Positions 8,307-16,116 of a stretch of DNA of 34,214 nt are shown here, piece after piece. The stretch comes from JBHICC01 sp046759385 (GTDB taxonomy: Bacteria > Pseudomonadota > Gammaproteobacteria > Acidiferrobacterales > SPGG2): the NCBI GenBank assembly GCA_046759385.1, contig JBHICC010000027.1, forward strand, positions 1 through 34,214. Reading direction: 5' to 3'. The position numbers and the translations under genes are program-made. The number at the start of each line of letters is the position of its first letter. Within the stretch, counting starts at the first letter, position 1. Below the pieces are notes generated by a model that ran no database searches, was not told the origin of the DNA, and was given only the letters and a program-made list of their open reading frames with translations.

Positions 8307-8978
8307 GTGCGCAAGAGATTGTCCGAAAAATCGCCTTACCTTGGAGCTGTTAGCGAGGAGACTGCCGGGCGCGTGAAACAGGTCGCACCATCTGCGGAAC
8401 GCAACACGGGACCAATCCTAAACGTCCTTGCTGGCATCTTGCCGTCTGCCGGACAGGTCTTGGAGATTGCTAGCGGGACCGGGCAGCACGTTGTGTCGTT
8501 CGCTCAGGCACACCCTGGCGTTGAATGGACACCCAGCGATCCCGATCCGCTTGCTCGCGCCAGCATCGCTGCCTGGATCGCAGAGAGTGGGGTTAACAAC
8601 GTGCGCCAACCCGCGGACTTGGATGTCACCGAACCGAACTGGAACACCACCATCGGCGGCCCCTATAGCGGCATTGTCAGTATCAACCTGCTGCACATCT
8701 CGCCCTGGCAAGCGTGTCAGGGATTGATGGCGGGCGCAGAGCAACTGTTGGAGCCGAACGGGCTTCTTTATTTCTATGGACCTTTTATGCGAGACGGCGC
8801 GCATACTGCACCGAGCAACAAAGAGTTCGATCGCTCATTAAGACATCGCAACCCAAACTGGGGTGTGCGTGACAGTAACGATGTTGTGGCCTGCGCGAAC
8901 AAGCATCGGTTTGTGTTGGATCGCATGGTCGAGATGCCCGCAAACAACCTGTCTCTTATCCTACGGTTACCAGGTTGA
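8307..8978 (+). CDS. DUF938 SAM-dependent methyltransferase-like protein
   Basis: DUF938 (PF06080) proteins have a Rossmann methyltransferase fold and include human METTL26; their substrate is not established. The diagnostic N terminus APSAERNTGPIL is present, followed by the SAM-binding VLEIASGTGQHVVSFA near residue 50, WTPSDPDPLARASI near 74 and the INLLHISPW segment near 126. YFYGPFMRDG and NWGVRD are also family motifs. The length of 223 residues is normal. It begins with a GTG preceded by TTGGAG. Its 3' end overlaps the convergent FAD oxidoreductase by 12 bp. Confidence 0.85.
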   Translation: MRKRLSEKSPYLGAVSEETAGRVKQVAPSAERNTGPILNVLAGILPSAGQVLEIASGTGQHVVSFAQAHPGVEWTPSDPDPLARASIAAWIAESGVNNVRQPADLDVTEPNWNTTIGGPYSGIVSINLLHISPWQACQGLMAGAEQLLEPNGLLYFYGPFMRDGAHTAPSNKEFDRSLRHRNPNWGVRDSNDVVACANKHRFVLDRMVEMPANNLSLILRLPG

Positions 8979-10079
8979 TTCGGGCCGGGCCGTCGACGCA
9001 CTATGACCCATCAAACGCGCGGGGTTGAACGGCGATAGGTCGATCGTCTGCGAGTGACCATCAACAATAAGCTCAGCCATTGCGAGGCCACTCGCTGGGG
9101 CATTCAGGATACCCCAGCAGTTATGTCCGGTCGCGACGTAAGCTCCACGAACAGTCGGTACTTTTCCAAGTAACGGAAGCCCATCCGCACAGATCGGGCG
9201 ATAGCAGGCTTGGCTGCGTGTTCGCTGCGCACCGACAAGCGACGAGGAAAAGCTGGCGGCCAGTTGTTGCAAGCGATCGCACGCGTCCATGTTAACCTCG
9301 ACCTGCGTTGGGTCGTCAGGGACAGGAGAGGTGTCCGGCATGCCACACAGATATACCTCTCCATCCGGGCGCGGGAAGACTTCCGGCGAGTAGTGCTCTC
9401 CTCGAGATGTTTGGTACTCGGCGAAGAGGGCATGGGCAGGAACGTCCCGAATCGGCCGTATCGTAATGCTTTCGCCCTTTAAGCCGCCAACCGGCGGCAG
9501 CGGAAGCCACTCCGCGGTCTTTGTCGACCAAGGCCCCATTGCCACAACCACGACGTCGGCCAGTATGGCTTCACCGTCGACAATAACACTGTGAGCACCG
9601 TTTGGCTTATCGGATACCGTCACGCGTTCGATGCGCCCGATCTGAAGCGTGGTCCCCTGGGCCTCGGCAGCTTCTATCAGCGCGTGCGTGAACTTTTCGG
9701 GATGAACCTGCGCCGTGGTGCGTGGCGTACCTAACACCCGCCGCACGGCGCAGCGCCCGTCGAGCCACTCGGGGGTAGCGCGCGAGCGTGCGACCGGCCC
9801 TTGTTCCCTGGCTTCGACGTAGTACGTGTCCATCGTGCGATAGCCGTAATCGGTTTCCAGCGAGCGTGCAAGCTCTGCGTGAAGCGCGAAACTTGCGTGT
9901 GCCAGCGGAGCCAACGGTGATCCGTCGCACCAGTCGAGCGCTAGGAATCCACCCGATTTCCCCGATGCTGCGGCCGCTATCCCGCACCGATCAACAACTG
10001 TGGTCGCAATACCTCGCAACGACAGAAAGTAGGCGATCGATGCGCCGACCACTCCCGCCCCGCAGATTACTACCCGCAA
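8967..10079 (-). CDS. FAD-dependent oxidoreductase (DAO family)
   Basis: This is a flavoprotein of the D-amino-acid-oxidase superfamily (PF01266), 370 residues. The Rossmann FAD-binding motif is at the very N terminus (VVICGAGVVGASIAYFL, with the acidic VVDR end of beta-2), followed by AAASGKSGGFLA near residue 36. The substrate-domain strands and a C-terminal GHNCWGILNAPASGLAMAEL, which contacts the flavin, complete the fold. The CYRPICADGLPLLG segment resembles that of yeast Tda3-like oxidoreductases. Oxidation of an amino or imino acid is the likely chemistry, but the substrate is unknown. ATG start; no strong ribosome site. It runs convergent to the DUF938 gene and downstream of the DUF6164 gene, 28 bp away, so these two may be an operon. 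Confidence 0.87.
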   Translation of the reverse strand: MRVVICGAGVVGASIAYFLSLRGIATTVVDRCGIAAAASGKSGGFLALDWCDGSPLAPLAHASFALHAELARSLETDYGYRTMDTYYVEAREQGPVARSRATPEWLDGRCAVRRVLGTPRTTAQVHPEKFTHALIEAAEAQGTTLQIGRIERVTVSDKPNGAHSVIVDGEAILADVVVVAMGPWSTKTAEWLPLPPVGGLKGESITIRPIRDVPAHALFAEYQTSRGEHYSPEVFPRPDGEVYLCGMPDTSPVPDDPTQVEVNMDACDRLQQLAASFSSSLVGAQRTRSQACYRPICADGLPLLGKVPTVRGAYVATGHNCWGILNAPASGLAMAELIVDGHSQTIDLSPFNPARLMGHSASTARPESTW

Positions 10080-10107
10080 GTTAGCGCTCCTTTATCGATT
10101 CGGAGGT

Positions 10108-10479
10108 TCACCTTAACCATCCAAAGACTAACATAGCCGCGATAGCGAGTATTGCGCCAACAACGACCAAACGTCGTCGTGGATCGGAGAAGTAGATTGC
10201 CACTCTTTCACTGAAGGGTTTGGTGCTCAGCAACCGTCTTTCTCGCTCATAGCGTTGACGAACGATCCATGCGCGTTCCCTTTGGTAGTCGTCAATTAGG
10301 CGTCGCGCTTTTTTGTAGTCTTCTTTGCGGTTGACCCAGAGAGCAGCGGTCGACCATGGCCAGTAGCCCGGCACGTCATAGTAGTCGACATCATTTCCAT
10401 CCAAAAGAGCACGTACTTCTCGCTCCTCCTCCCGCTCTTCTTCGGTGCCTCCGGGGATCTCGTAAATTCGAACGCTCAT
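10108..10479 (-). CDS. DUF6164-like membrane-anchored protein
   Basis: This is a 123-residue protein with one C-terminal membrane helix. The N-terminal half contains EVRALLDGNDVDYYDVPGYWPWSTAALWV, which resembles the DUF6164 pattern in which a short alpha/beta domain is followed by an ALWL strand. A very basic helix follows (KKARRLIDDYQRERAW), and the hydrophobic segment near residues 101-121 ends the protein. The topology suggests a small cytosolic sensor-like domain tethered to the membrane; no function is known. The open frame extends to a TTG at 10539, but I prefer the ATG at 10479. It is divergent from the thioredoxin-like gene. Confidence 0.65.
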   Translation of the reverse strand: MSVRIYEIPGGTEEEREEEREVRALLDGNDVDYYDVPGYWPWSTAALWVNRKEDYKKARRLIDDYQRERAWIVRQRYERERRLLSTKPFSERVAIYFSDPRRRLVVVGAILAIAAMLVFGWLR

Positions 10480-10659
10480 GTCACGTGCCCAATAGCTTGA
10501 CGGAATTTTGTCCGTGTTCTGGATCGTGAGTTTAATCAACGCCCCTGGCGTTGGGCTACACGGCGCGCACTCGGTGCTAGAATCGTGGGGAATTTCTGGT
10601 CACCCCACAGGTCGAAAGCGAGATGGAACTCGTTTTTCCATAATCCTGCAGGAGAGAAT

Positions 10660-11268
10660 ATGGCGCAGCGTAAGAACACAATAACTCGACGAGGCTGGCT
10701 TCGTTATTCGGCGTTGGGGGCCGCCGCCGCAGCGCTGGGCATCACTGGGTTTCGGGCACCCACGGCGTCAGCGCAGTCGGATTCGCGCTATGGAATCGTT
10801 GGCCGAAAGGCGCCAGAGCTCGAGGTGGGCTATTGGATTGATGAGCACGGGAAAGCCACCAGCTTTAGCATGGCGAAGGCACGCGAGAAGTGGGTTTACC
10901 TTAAGTGCTTTCAGAACTGGTGCCCGGGGTGCCATGCGCACGGGTTCCCAGCGCTTAAGAGGGTCGCCGATGCTTTCTATGGCGATGATCGTGTGGCTGC
11001 GGTGGGCGTGCAAACGGTATTTGAAGGTTTTAGCGTCAATACCCGCACAGCTGTGCGGGAGCTGCAGCTCCGTTATCAGCTACCGATCACCATGGGCCAT
11101 GACCCTGGCGACCCCAAGAGCGATCACCGTCCTTCGACGATGCGGAACTACCGCACGGGCGGCACTCCTTGGGTCGCTGTCATCGCTCCCTCCGGTGTGG
11201 TGGTTTACAACGACTTCCACATCGACGCCAACAAATTCATCGCCTATCTAGAAGCGCAACTCGGCTGA
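10660..11268 (+). CDS. Tat-exported thioredoxin/TlpA-like protein
   Basis: The 202-residue protein carries a twin-arginine signal: TRRGWLR (Arg10-Arg11), then an alanine-rich hydrophobic stretch and a likely cleavage after ASA near residue 38. The mature part is a thioredoxin fold of the TlpA/AhpC-TSA type with the redox motif WCPGC at 87-91, a GTPW cis-Pro turn near residue 168 and the C-terminal strand VVVYNDFHID. Export by the Tat route means it folds before crossing, so it probably works as a periplasmic disulfide reductase or peroxidase-like protein. GGAGAG precedes the ATG by 4-5 bases; the 25 residues upstream in frame are not coding. It has no cytochrome-maturation neighbours. Confidence 0.85.
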   Translation: MAQRKNTITRRGWLRYSALGAAAAALGITGFRAPTASAQSDSRYGIVGRKAPELEVGYWIDEHGKATSFSMAKAREKWVYLKCFQNWCPGCHAHGFPALKRVADAFYGDDRVAAVGVQTVFEGFSVNTRTAVRELQLRYQLPITMGHDPGDPKSDHRPSTMRNYRTGGTPWVAVIAPSGVVVYNDFHIDANKFIAYLEAQLG

Positions 11269-11289
11269 AAACCAAAGGTAATTTAGTCT

Positions 11290-11295
11290 TATAAT
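11290..11295 (+). promoter_or_regulatory. Possible -10 element for alkB, TATAAT
   Basis: A TATAAT hexamer lies 30 bp before the alkB start, at a suitable distance for a short leader. No good -35 hexamer is present upstream. The gene before it ends only 21 bp away, so a separate promoter here is plausible but weakly supported. Confidence 0.25.
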
Positions 11296-11325
11296 AGAAG
11301 TCGTACGTCATTTCCGTGTGAGAGC

Positions 11326-11946
11326 GTGCGATTGGATACGTCTCCGAGACAACAAGCTGCCAGCAGAGCTACCGAGCATTTGCAAATGCCCGATGCCTCG
11401 GTTGTGCTGCACCGAGATGTTTTTATCGGTGAGCACGGTGAGCGCCTGTTCGCATCGCTGTTCAATGACGTTCCTTGGGAACAACATCTCGTGCAGGTAT
11501 ACGGGCGAACCCTCGCCGCGCCGCGGTTGAGCGCCTGGTATGGAGACCCCGGTTCCGTGTACTCTTATTCGGGAGTCCGCTTGCATCCCCTACCCTGGAC
11601 GCCGACCTTGTTTGAGATCAAATCGACTGTCGACGAATTAGCCGGCACGCGGTTCAACAGCGCACTGCTGAACCTGTATCGGAATGGCCAGGATAGTGTG
11701 GGTTGGCATAGCGATGCGGAACCAGAGCTCGGAAGAAACCCGTTGATCGCTTCGGTGAGCCTCGGGGCGGTACGTCGCTTTCTGCTCCAACACAAGAAGC
11801 GACGCAACCGGGTGTCGTTGGAACTGGAGCCAGGGAGCGTTCTGATCATGGACGGTACGACGCAGCATCACTGGCGTCATCAGCTCCCAAAGACCCGTCG
11901 ATTAGTGGGTGCGCGGATCAACGTTACGTTCCGTAAAATCCGTTAG
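11326..11946 (+). CDS. alkB: AlkB-type DNA/RNA demethylase
   Basis: AlkB proteins use Fe(II), oxygen and 2-oxoglutarate to remove methyl groups from alkylated bases such as 1-methyladenine and 3-methylcytosine. All key residues are visible in this 206-residue protein: the metal triad HSD (His128, Asp130) and the His185 of WRHQLP, and the 2-oxoglutarate arginines in RINVTFR (197 and 203). The NSALLNLYRNGQDSVGWH strand and the SLGAVRRFLLQHK strand are typical. The arrangement is closer to the eukaryote-like AlkB2/3 type common in bacteria than to E. coli AlkB with Ada. GTG start; a later ATG at 11386 is possible. It stands alone and has no ada gene nearby. Confidence 0.9.
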   Translation: MRLDTSPRQQAASRATEHLQMPDASVVLHRDVFIGEHGERLFASLFNDVPWEQHLVQVYGRTLAAPRLSAWYGDPGSVYSYSGVRLHPLPWTPTLFEIKSTVDELAGTRFNSALLNLYRNGQDSVGWHSDAEPELGRNPLIASVSLGAVRRFLLQHKKRRNRVSLELEPGSVLIMDGTTQHHWRHQLPKTRRLVGARINVTFRKIR

Positions 11947-11962
11947 TTCTTGGAGTGTTGCC

Positions 11963-12422
11963 TTAACTCTCCGACGCTGGGAACTCGCGCCGGACCCACT
12001 CAACGTACTCCTGCGGTAGGCTGTGCTCGTGCGCCCCTTTGAGAATAGTCTGGAGATAACGGGTGGAAGGTGCATAGGGCGCGTCGGCAAATACCTTGCC
12101 CACGTGAACCCAACAGTCAAGCAACTCGCCGCTTGGTAGCCGTACGCATGTACTGTTACGTTCGTAACTACCTTCCGCCACGGGCTCGATGCGGTCGAGC
12201 CTCACAGGTCAGAATGAGACAGTTCGTAAACGACACCGTACACGACTGACTCCGCTGCCCGCACAATGCCTGCAACGCCGCCACCCCCCAACCGTCATGG
12301 GGCTGGACGAATGTAAAACGCCAGCCTTCAAGCGTACACGGCGACAACGCGCGTGCGGTTGGGCAGCGAACCTGCATCTGCTCGGTCGATAAATTCGAGC
12401 CGTAAGCGAAGTAACGTTCCAT
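11963..12422 (-). pseudogene. Gamma-glutamylcyclotransferase-like gene, two frameshifts
   Basis: Three frames reconstruct one AIG2/GGCT-family protein. The start MERYFAYGSNLSTEQM is the family signature that binds the gamma-glutamyl group. After a run of six C (plus strand, near 12285) the frame must change to give GIVRAAESVVYGVVYELSHSDL, and near 12200 it must change again to give RLDRIEPVAEGSYERNS and a C terminus extending to 11963. Joined, the parts have a normal family length (about 150 residues). The homopolymer position of the first shift suggests a sequencing indel; the second needs only one lost base. So the gene may be intact in the organism. Family members cyclise gamma-glutamyl amino acids or cleave related amide bonds. 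Confidence 0.75.
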
Positions 12423-12480
12423 GGCTATCTTGCTCGTCCGCTGCATGAACGGGGTGACCGTTCCCTCGGCCGCGCTTTTC

Positions 12481-12723
12481 TTACTCGTCCGGCAGATGCG
12501 TATTTTGTGGTGCCGGTGGGCGCTGGCGATGAACCGGCCATTCTGCGAAAGCCACGAAGTAGAGGACAATCAAGTTGATTAGGGGTAAAAGCATGAGCAA
12601 GCTTAACCACTTGGAGAATCCCGCCTTCGAATAGATCTGCCAGAACGGCACGATTACGATGACGGCGGCGATTAACCAGAAGAAAAAGCCCATACCCCCC
12701 ATTCCGACCCCATGTTCCGGCAT
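12481..12723 (-). CDS. Small two-helix membrane protein, 80 aa
   Basis: This is a short inner-membrane protein of 80 residues with two hydrophobic helices: GFFFWLIAAVIVIVPFWQIY (about residues 12-31) and WLSLLMLLPLINLIVLYFVAF (about 38-58), separated by KAGFSKW. It ends in a proline-rich hydrophilic tail. The layout resembles widespread small proteobacterial membrane proteins of unknown function. AAGAGG lies 7 bases before this ATG, so the longer frame to 12798 is rejected. It reads toward the broken GGCT gene 58 bp away and may be co-transcribed with it. Confidence 0.75.
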   Translation of the reverse strand: MPEHGVGMGGMGFFFWLIAAVIVIVPFWQIYSKAGFSKWLSLLMLLPLINLIVLYFVAFAEWPVHRQRPPAPQNTHLPDE

Positions 12724-12929
12724 GTGTATTCCTCTTATGTGATGCTTATTCAGTTGAAGCTCGCCCGCAGTATACTCGTGCCGATAGTCGAAGGGCACGC
12801 CCTACAGCCCCACCGGTTGTTTTGGCGCCCGAGATCGGACTAGCATGCTCGGGCTGGCGCAAGTCGTAATTTCCGCTGTCCTTACAAGCGCCACGTTTAC
12901 AAACCTTAACTGCTAGGAGGGCGATAGTC

Positions 12930-13223
12930 ATGGCGACCTATGTCAGTCTTGTCAGCTTCACCGATCAGGGTATTCGCAATGTGAAACAATCACCGGAGCG
13001 GGCACAAGCATTCGCAGAAATGGCGGAAAAAGGCGGCGCTAGGGTCAAGGATATCTACTGGACACTCGGCCCCTATGACGCCATTGCCATCGTCGATGGT
13101 CCCGATGATGAGACGGCCATGTCCCTGCTCTTAGCTCTGGGCGGCGCTGGCAATGTTCGCACCCAGACAATGCGGGCGTTTTCTGCGGAGGAAATGCGGA
13201 CGATCCTCGGAAAGCTACCGTAG
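12930..13223 (+). CDS. GYD domain protein
   Basis: This 97-residue soluble protein matches the GYD family (PF08734), a ferredoxin-like fold of unknown function. The order is typical: TYVSLVSFTDQGIRNVKQSPER at the start, the GGARVKDIYWTLGPYDAIAIVDGPDDE core containing the GPYD variant of the GYD triplet (near residue 48), and the NVRTQTMRAFSAEEM strand. CTAGGAGGG lies 8 bases before the ATG. It is monocistronic between an outward-reading membrane protein gene and a secreted protein gene. No partner is apparent. Confidence 0.87.
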   Translation: MATYVSLVSFTDQGIRNVKQSPERAQAFAEMAEKGGARVKDIYWTLGPYDAIAIVDGPDDETAMSLLLALGGAGNVRTQTMRAFSAEEMRTILGKLP

Positions 13224-13386
13224 GTTGGAATCTCGCAGTCTGCAGGCGGCCTGCCGGTGAGTATTTATGGTGGGCCGCTTATCTTGGCTGAGGATAAAGC
13301 GAAGTCGACAATGCGAAGGCCCCTTGAACCAGCCCGATCAGAGGACTATTAGAATTAGGAGGTGCCGCAGTGAATCGAGAGTCAAC

Positions 13387-13785
13387 ATGGCAAAGACTAA
13401 ATACACGTTTTTGTTTGCCTTGCTTCTGATCGCCCATCCTGCCTTCGCCGCCCAATCGACTTTTGGAAAATCGACTGAAGACAAGGTCCATCCCCATCAA
13501 TACGACAGTGACGTCCAAACCGTGTTTGCGAGGACAGTCGATACGCTTTTTATGCTCGACTGGAAGATCAAATCTAAGGATCAGAACGCCGGTATTATCG
13601 TCGCGAAGACGTCTAGGAGTATGCGTTCCCTAGGCGACAAAGTGACGATTTTGGTGCACGAAACGAAAGATGGCCGCATCCGTGTCGATTTGACCTCCGA
13701 ATCCGGCTTCGGATTTGGGAGGAACAAAAAGAATATCCGCGAGTTCTACGACTATCTCGACGATATTATGGGCGTTTCACGATAA
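13387..13785 (+). CDS. Secreted hypothetical protein, 132 aa
   Basis: The protein has a classical signal peptide (KTKYTFLFALLLIAHPAFAAQ, cleavage after AFA near residue 21) and a small mature alpha/beta domain. Landmarks are VFARTVDTLFMLDWKIKSKDQNAG and IIVAKTSRSMRSLGDKVTILV, followed by a glycine-rich GFGFGRNKKNIREFYDYLDDI. This resembles periplasmic or lipoprotein domains of the DUF3568/YajG-like type, but I cannot assign it. The ATG at 13387 is chosen because the 40 residues upstream in frame are not coding; GAGAG lies 6 bases before it. It lies 163 bp after the GYD gene and is convergent with the dehalogenase-like gene. Confidence 0.7.
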   Translation: MAKTKYTFLFALLLIAHPAFAAQSTFGKSTEDKVHPHQYDSDVQTVFARTVDTLFMLDWKIKSKDQNAGIIVAKTSRSMRSLGDKVTILVHETKDGRIRVDLTSESGFGFGRNKKNIREFYDYLDDIMGVSR

Positions 13786-13801
13786 GGTTCGCCGACGCAG
13801 G

Positions 13802-14695
13802 TCAGGGGGCGAAGAACTCTAGAAGCACGCCGAGCGTTTCTTGAGGCGCCTCTTCTGGCAGGAAATGACCACAATCGATACCCTGCCCGGAAACGTTATC
13901 GGCCCAGCCGCGCCAGGTCTCGAGTACATCTTGGCGCTTATGTGGTTTTCCTCGAGTACCCCACAGCGCGAGCACGGGACAGCTAATACGCCGTCCCTGT
14001 GTACGGTCACCGGCATCGATCTCGCAGTCGACGGTTGCGCCCGCGCGGTAGTCCTCGCAAGTCGCATGAATGACATCCGGGTCACGGAAGCAGCGCAGGT
14101 ATGCGGCCATCGCTTCATCGCTAAATGCTCCATCTGTCCGCGCCCAGCTCGACAACGTATGGCGTACGAAATAGTCGGGATCCTTGGCGATCAGTGTCTC
14201 CGGGAAAGGTTCGGGCTGGGCAAGAAAGAACCAGTGATATGAGGCCATCGCACCGTTCTTACCCATGCGCTCAAACTGCACTAGGGTTGGTACGATGTCG
14301 AGCACGGCCAAGCTTTCTACGCAGTCGTAGTCGAGCGCCAATCGATAGGCGACGCGTGCACCACGATCATGTCCGCACAATGCGAATCGCTGGTAGCCGA
14401 GCGCGGCCATAACGGCAACCTGATCCGTCGCCATTGTTCGCTTGGCGTAGGCCATATGATCTGGAGTGCTTGTGGGCCTATCACTGTCGCCGTAACCGCG
14501 CAGATCCGATGCGACTATCGTAAAGTGCTCGGCCAGCGCCGGTGCGATCCGGTGCCACATCGCATGGGTTTGGGGATAACCGTGCAGAAGTAGCAATGGC
14601 GGCCCCGATCCGCCGATGCGCAGATTAATCTCAACTTCAGGCGTCGCGATGCGACGCTGTTCGAAACCTTCGAACAAAAGGGGTACCTCCAGCAT
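13802..14695 (-). CDS. Haloacetate dehalogenase-like alpha/beta hydrolase
   Basis: Fluoroacetate dehalogenases hydrolyse haloacetates through an ester at an active-site Asp. This 297-residue protein keeps the set known from the Rhodopseudomonas enzyme (RPA1163), at nearly the same numbers: nucleophile Asp110, Arg111 and Arg114 in GHDRGARV, Asp133, the halide-pocket His154-Trp155 (YHWFFLAQPEPFPE), Trp184, Tyr216 (CEDYRA) and base His277 (DCGHFLPEE). The oxyanion loop is LLLLHGYPQ. These residues separate it from ordinary epoxide hydrolases, which carry other lid tyrosines. Activity on fluoroacetate, chloroacetate or another small 2-halo acid is likely but unproven. It is divergent from the LtnD-like gene 75 bp away. 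No halide exporter is seen. Confidence 0.82.
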   Translation of the reverse strand: MLEVPLLFEGFEQRRIATPEVEINLRIGGSGPPLLLLHGYPQTHAMWHRIAPALAEHFTIVASDLRGYGDSDRPTSTPDHMAYAKRTMATDQVAVMAALGYQRFALCGHDRGARVAYRLALDYDCVESLAVLDIVPTLVQFERMGKNGAMASYHWFFLAQPEPFPETLIAKDPDYFVRHTLSSWARTDGAFSDEAMAAYLRCFRDPDVIHATCEDYRAGATVDCEIDAGDRTQGRRISCPVLALWGTRGKPHKRQDVLETWRGWADNVSGQGIDCGHFLPEEAPQETLGVLLEFFAP

Positions 14696-14770
14696 CGATT
14701 ATGACGTAGGTACAATAGATGTGACCAGCAGGCAGGGGTGAGGTCCCCCAGGAGATAGTGAGAGGAGATC

Positions 14771-15682
14771 ATGAGCCCGAAGAACACAAAAGTTGTCGTC
14801 ATTGGCCTTGGTTCGATGGGCATGGGCGTTGCGCTGTCCTTACTCCGTGCCGGCTTCAACGTCACGGGTTGCGACGTGAACCCGAGGGCGCTTGAGCAAT
14901 TCGCGCAAGCCGGTGGCCATACGCTAGACTCGCCGAAGGACATCGATAAAGATTGCAACGTGGTTATCGCTGTCGTGGTCAGCGCCATACAAATTGAAGA
15001 GATCTTGTTTGGCACCAATGGCATCGTCCCAAAGCTTCGGGATGGCGCATTGTTTATCGCATGCAGCACGGTGTCGCCCGAGTTTGCGATGCGGACTGCT
15101 GACCGGTTAGTGGGAGCGGGGATATCCTATCTCGATGCCCCAATCAGTGGCGGTGCGGTCAAAGCCGCGGCCGGTCAGCTTTCTGTGATGGGGTCAGGGT
15201 CTAAGAACGCCTTTGCGAAAGCCCGCGGGGTTTTACAGGCGATCGCAGAAAAGGTGTACGAGATCGGTGATCGTCCAGGGCAGGGGTCTTCGATGAAAAT
15301 GATCAATCAGCTCCTGGCCGGGGTCCACATTACGGCAGCAGCAGAAGCGATGTCACTCGCCGTTAAGATCGGGTTGGATCCGCGAGTGGTCTACGAAGTG
15401 ATTACGCACTCTGCCGGCATGTCTTGGATGTTTGAGAACCGTGTACCGCATATTCTGGACGGTGACTACGAGGCACACAGTGCAGTCAACATTTTCGTCA
15501 AGGATCTAGGAATTGTCCTGGATACAGCCAACAGCCACCGTTTCCCAGTTCCGCTTGCCGCCACGGCGCACCAACTGTTCACTATGGCCGCTTCCGCGGG
15601 CATGGGCGATTGGGATGACGCTGCCGTGGCCAAGGTCTATGAACGGGTGAGCGACATCTCGCTTCCCGAAAGTAACAAATAA
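14771..15682 (+). CDS. ltnD: L-threonate dehydrogenase-like (3-hydroxyisobutyrate dehydrogenase family)
   Basis: This is an NAD-dependent beta-hydroxyacid dehydrogenase, 303 residues. The dinucleotide fold VVVIGLGSMGMGVALSLLRAG is at the N terminus; the substrate motif YLDAPISGGAVKAAAGQLSVM is near residue 120, and the catalytic lysine lies in GQGSSMKMINQLLAGVH (near 175). The later SAGMSWMFENRVPHILDGDY and AVNIFVKDLGIVLDTA segments are the pattern of LtnD, which oxidises L-threonate to 2-oxo-tetronate, more than of other family members. GAGGAG precedes the ATG. The usual partners (OtnK kinase, OtnC aldolase, OtnI isomerase) are absent here, so the exact substrate is an inference. A RidA-like gene follows after 23 bp. 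Confidence 0.82.
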   Translation: MSPKNTKVVVIGLGSMGMGVALSLLRAGFNVTGCDVNPRALEQFAQAGGHTLDSPKDIDKDCNVVIAVVVSAIQIEEILFGTNGIVPKLRDGALFIACSTVSPEFAMRTADRLVGAGISYLDAPISGGAVKAAAGQLSVMGSGSKNAFAKARGVLQAIAEKVYEIGDRPGQGSSMKMINQLLAGVHITAAAEAMSLAVKIGLDPRVVYEVITHSAGMSWMFENRVPHILDGDYEAHSAVNIFVKDLGIVLDTANSHRFPVPLAATAHQLFTMAASAGMGDWDDAAVAKVYERVSDISLPESNK

Positions 15683-15705
15683 CTGTAACTGTTGAGGAGG
15701 ACCCC

Positions 15706-16092
15706 GTGATCAAGACGTATAATCCGACGACGATTGCCCCCCCGTTTTCGAAATACAGTCAGGGCGCCGAGGGCCCGGCAAATGCCCGCTGGCTTTATAT
15801 CGCCGGGCAGGTCGGCGTAGACCCGGACGGTACGATCTTGGAAGGCTCCGCGGCCCAGATTGAGCGTGCCTGGCGCAACTTATTCGGCGTGCTGGAAGCG
15901 GCGGGCATGGGGATCGAGCATTTGGTTAAGGTGACGACCTTTATCACCCGTCCTGAGGACGTAGCGCTTAACCGTGAGATCCGCGACCGCCTGCTGGACG
16001 GCCATCAACCCGCAGTCACGATGGTTACAGTAGCTGCGCTTTCGCATCCCGATTGGCTTGTTGAGATCGAAGGCGTGGCAGCGAAACCCTGA
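15706..16092 (+). CDS. RidA/YjgF family protein lacking the key Arg
   Basis: RidA enzymes hydrolyse reactive enamine/imine intermediates released by PLP enzymes. The 128-residue protein has the family strands (WLYIAGQVGVDPDGTI, AWRNLFGVLEAAGMGIEHLVKVTTFI) and ends DWLVEIEGVAAKP. In E. coli RidA, Arg105 of the PARSCVEV motif binds the substrate carboxylate; here the matching stretch is PAVTMVTV, with Val at that position. It therefore belongs to one of the Rid subfamilies without that arginine, for which deaminase activity on the usual imines is not expected. GAGGAGG precedes the GTG start. It follows the LtnD-like gene by 23 bp and is probably in the same operon. Confidence 0.88.
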   Translation: MIKTYNPTTIAPPFSKYSQGAEGPANARWLYIAGQVGVDPDGTILEGSAAQIERAWRNLFGVLEAAGMGIEHLVKVTTFITRPEDVALNREIRDRLLDGHQPAVTMVTVAALSHPDWLVEIEGVAAKP

Positions 16093-16116
16093 AAGTCCCC
16101 AGATCAACTCTGATGG

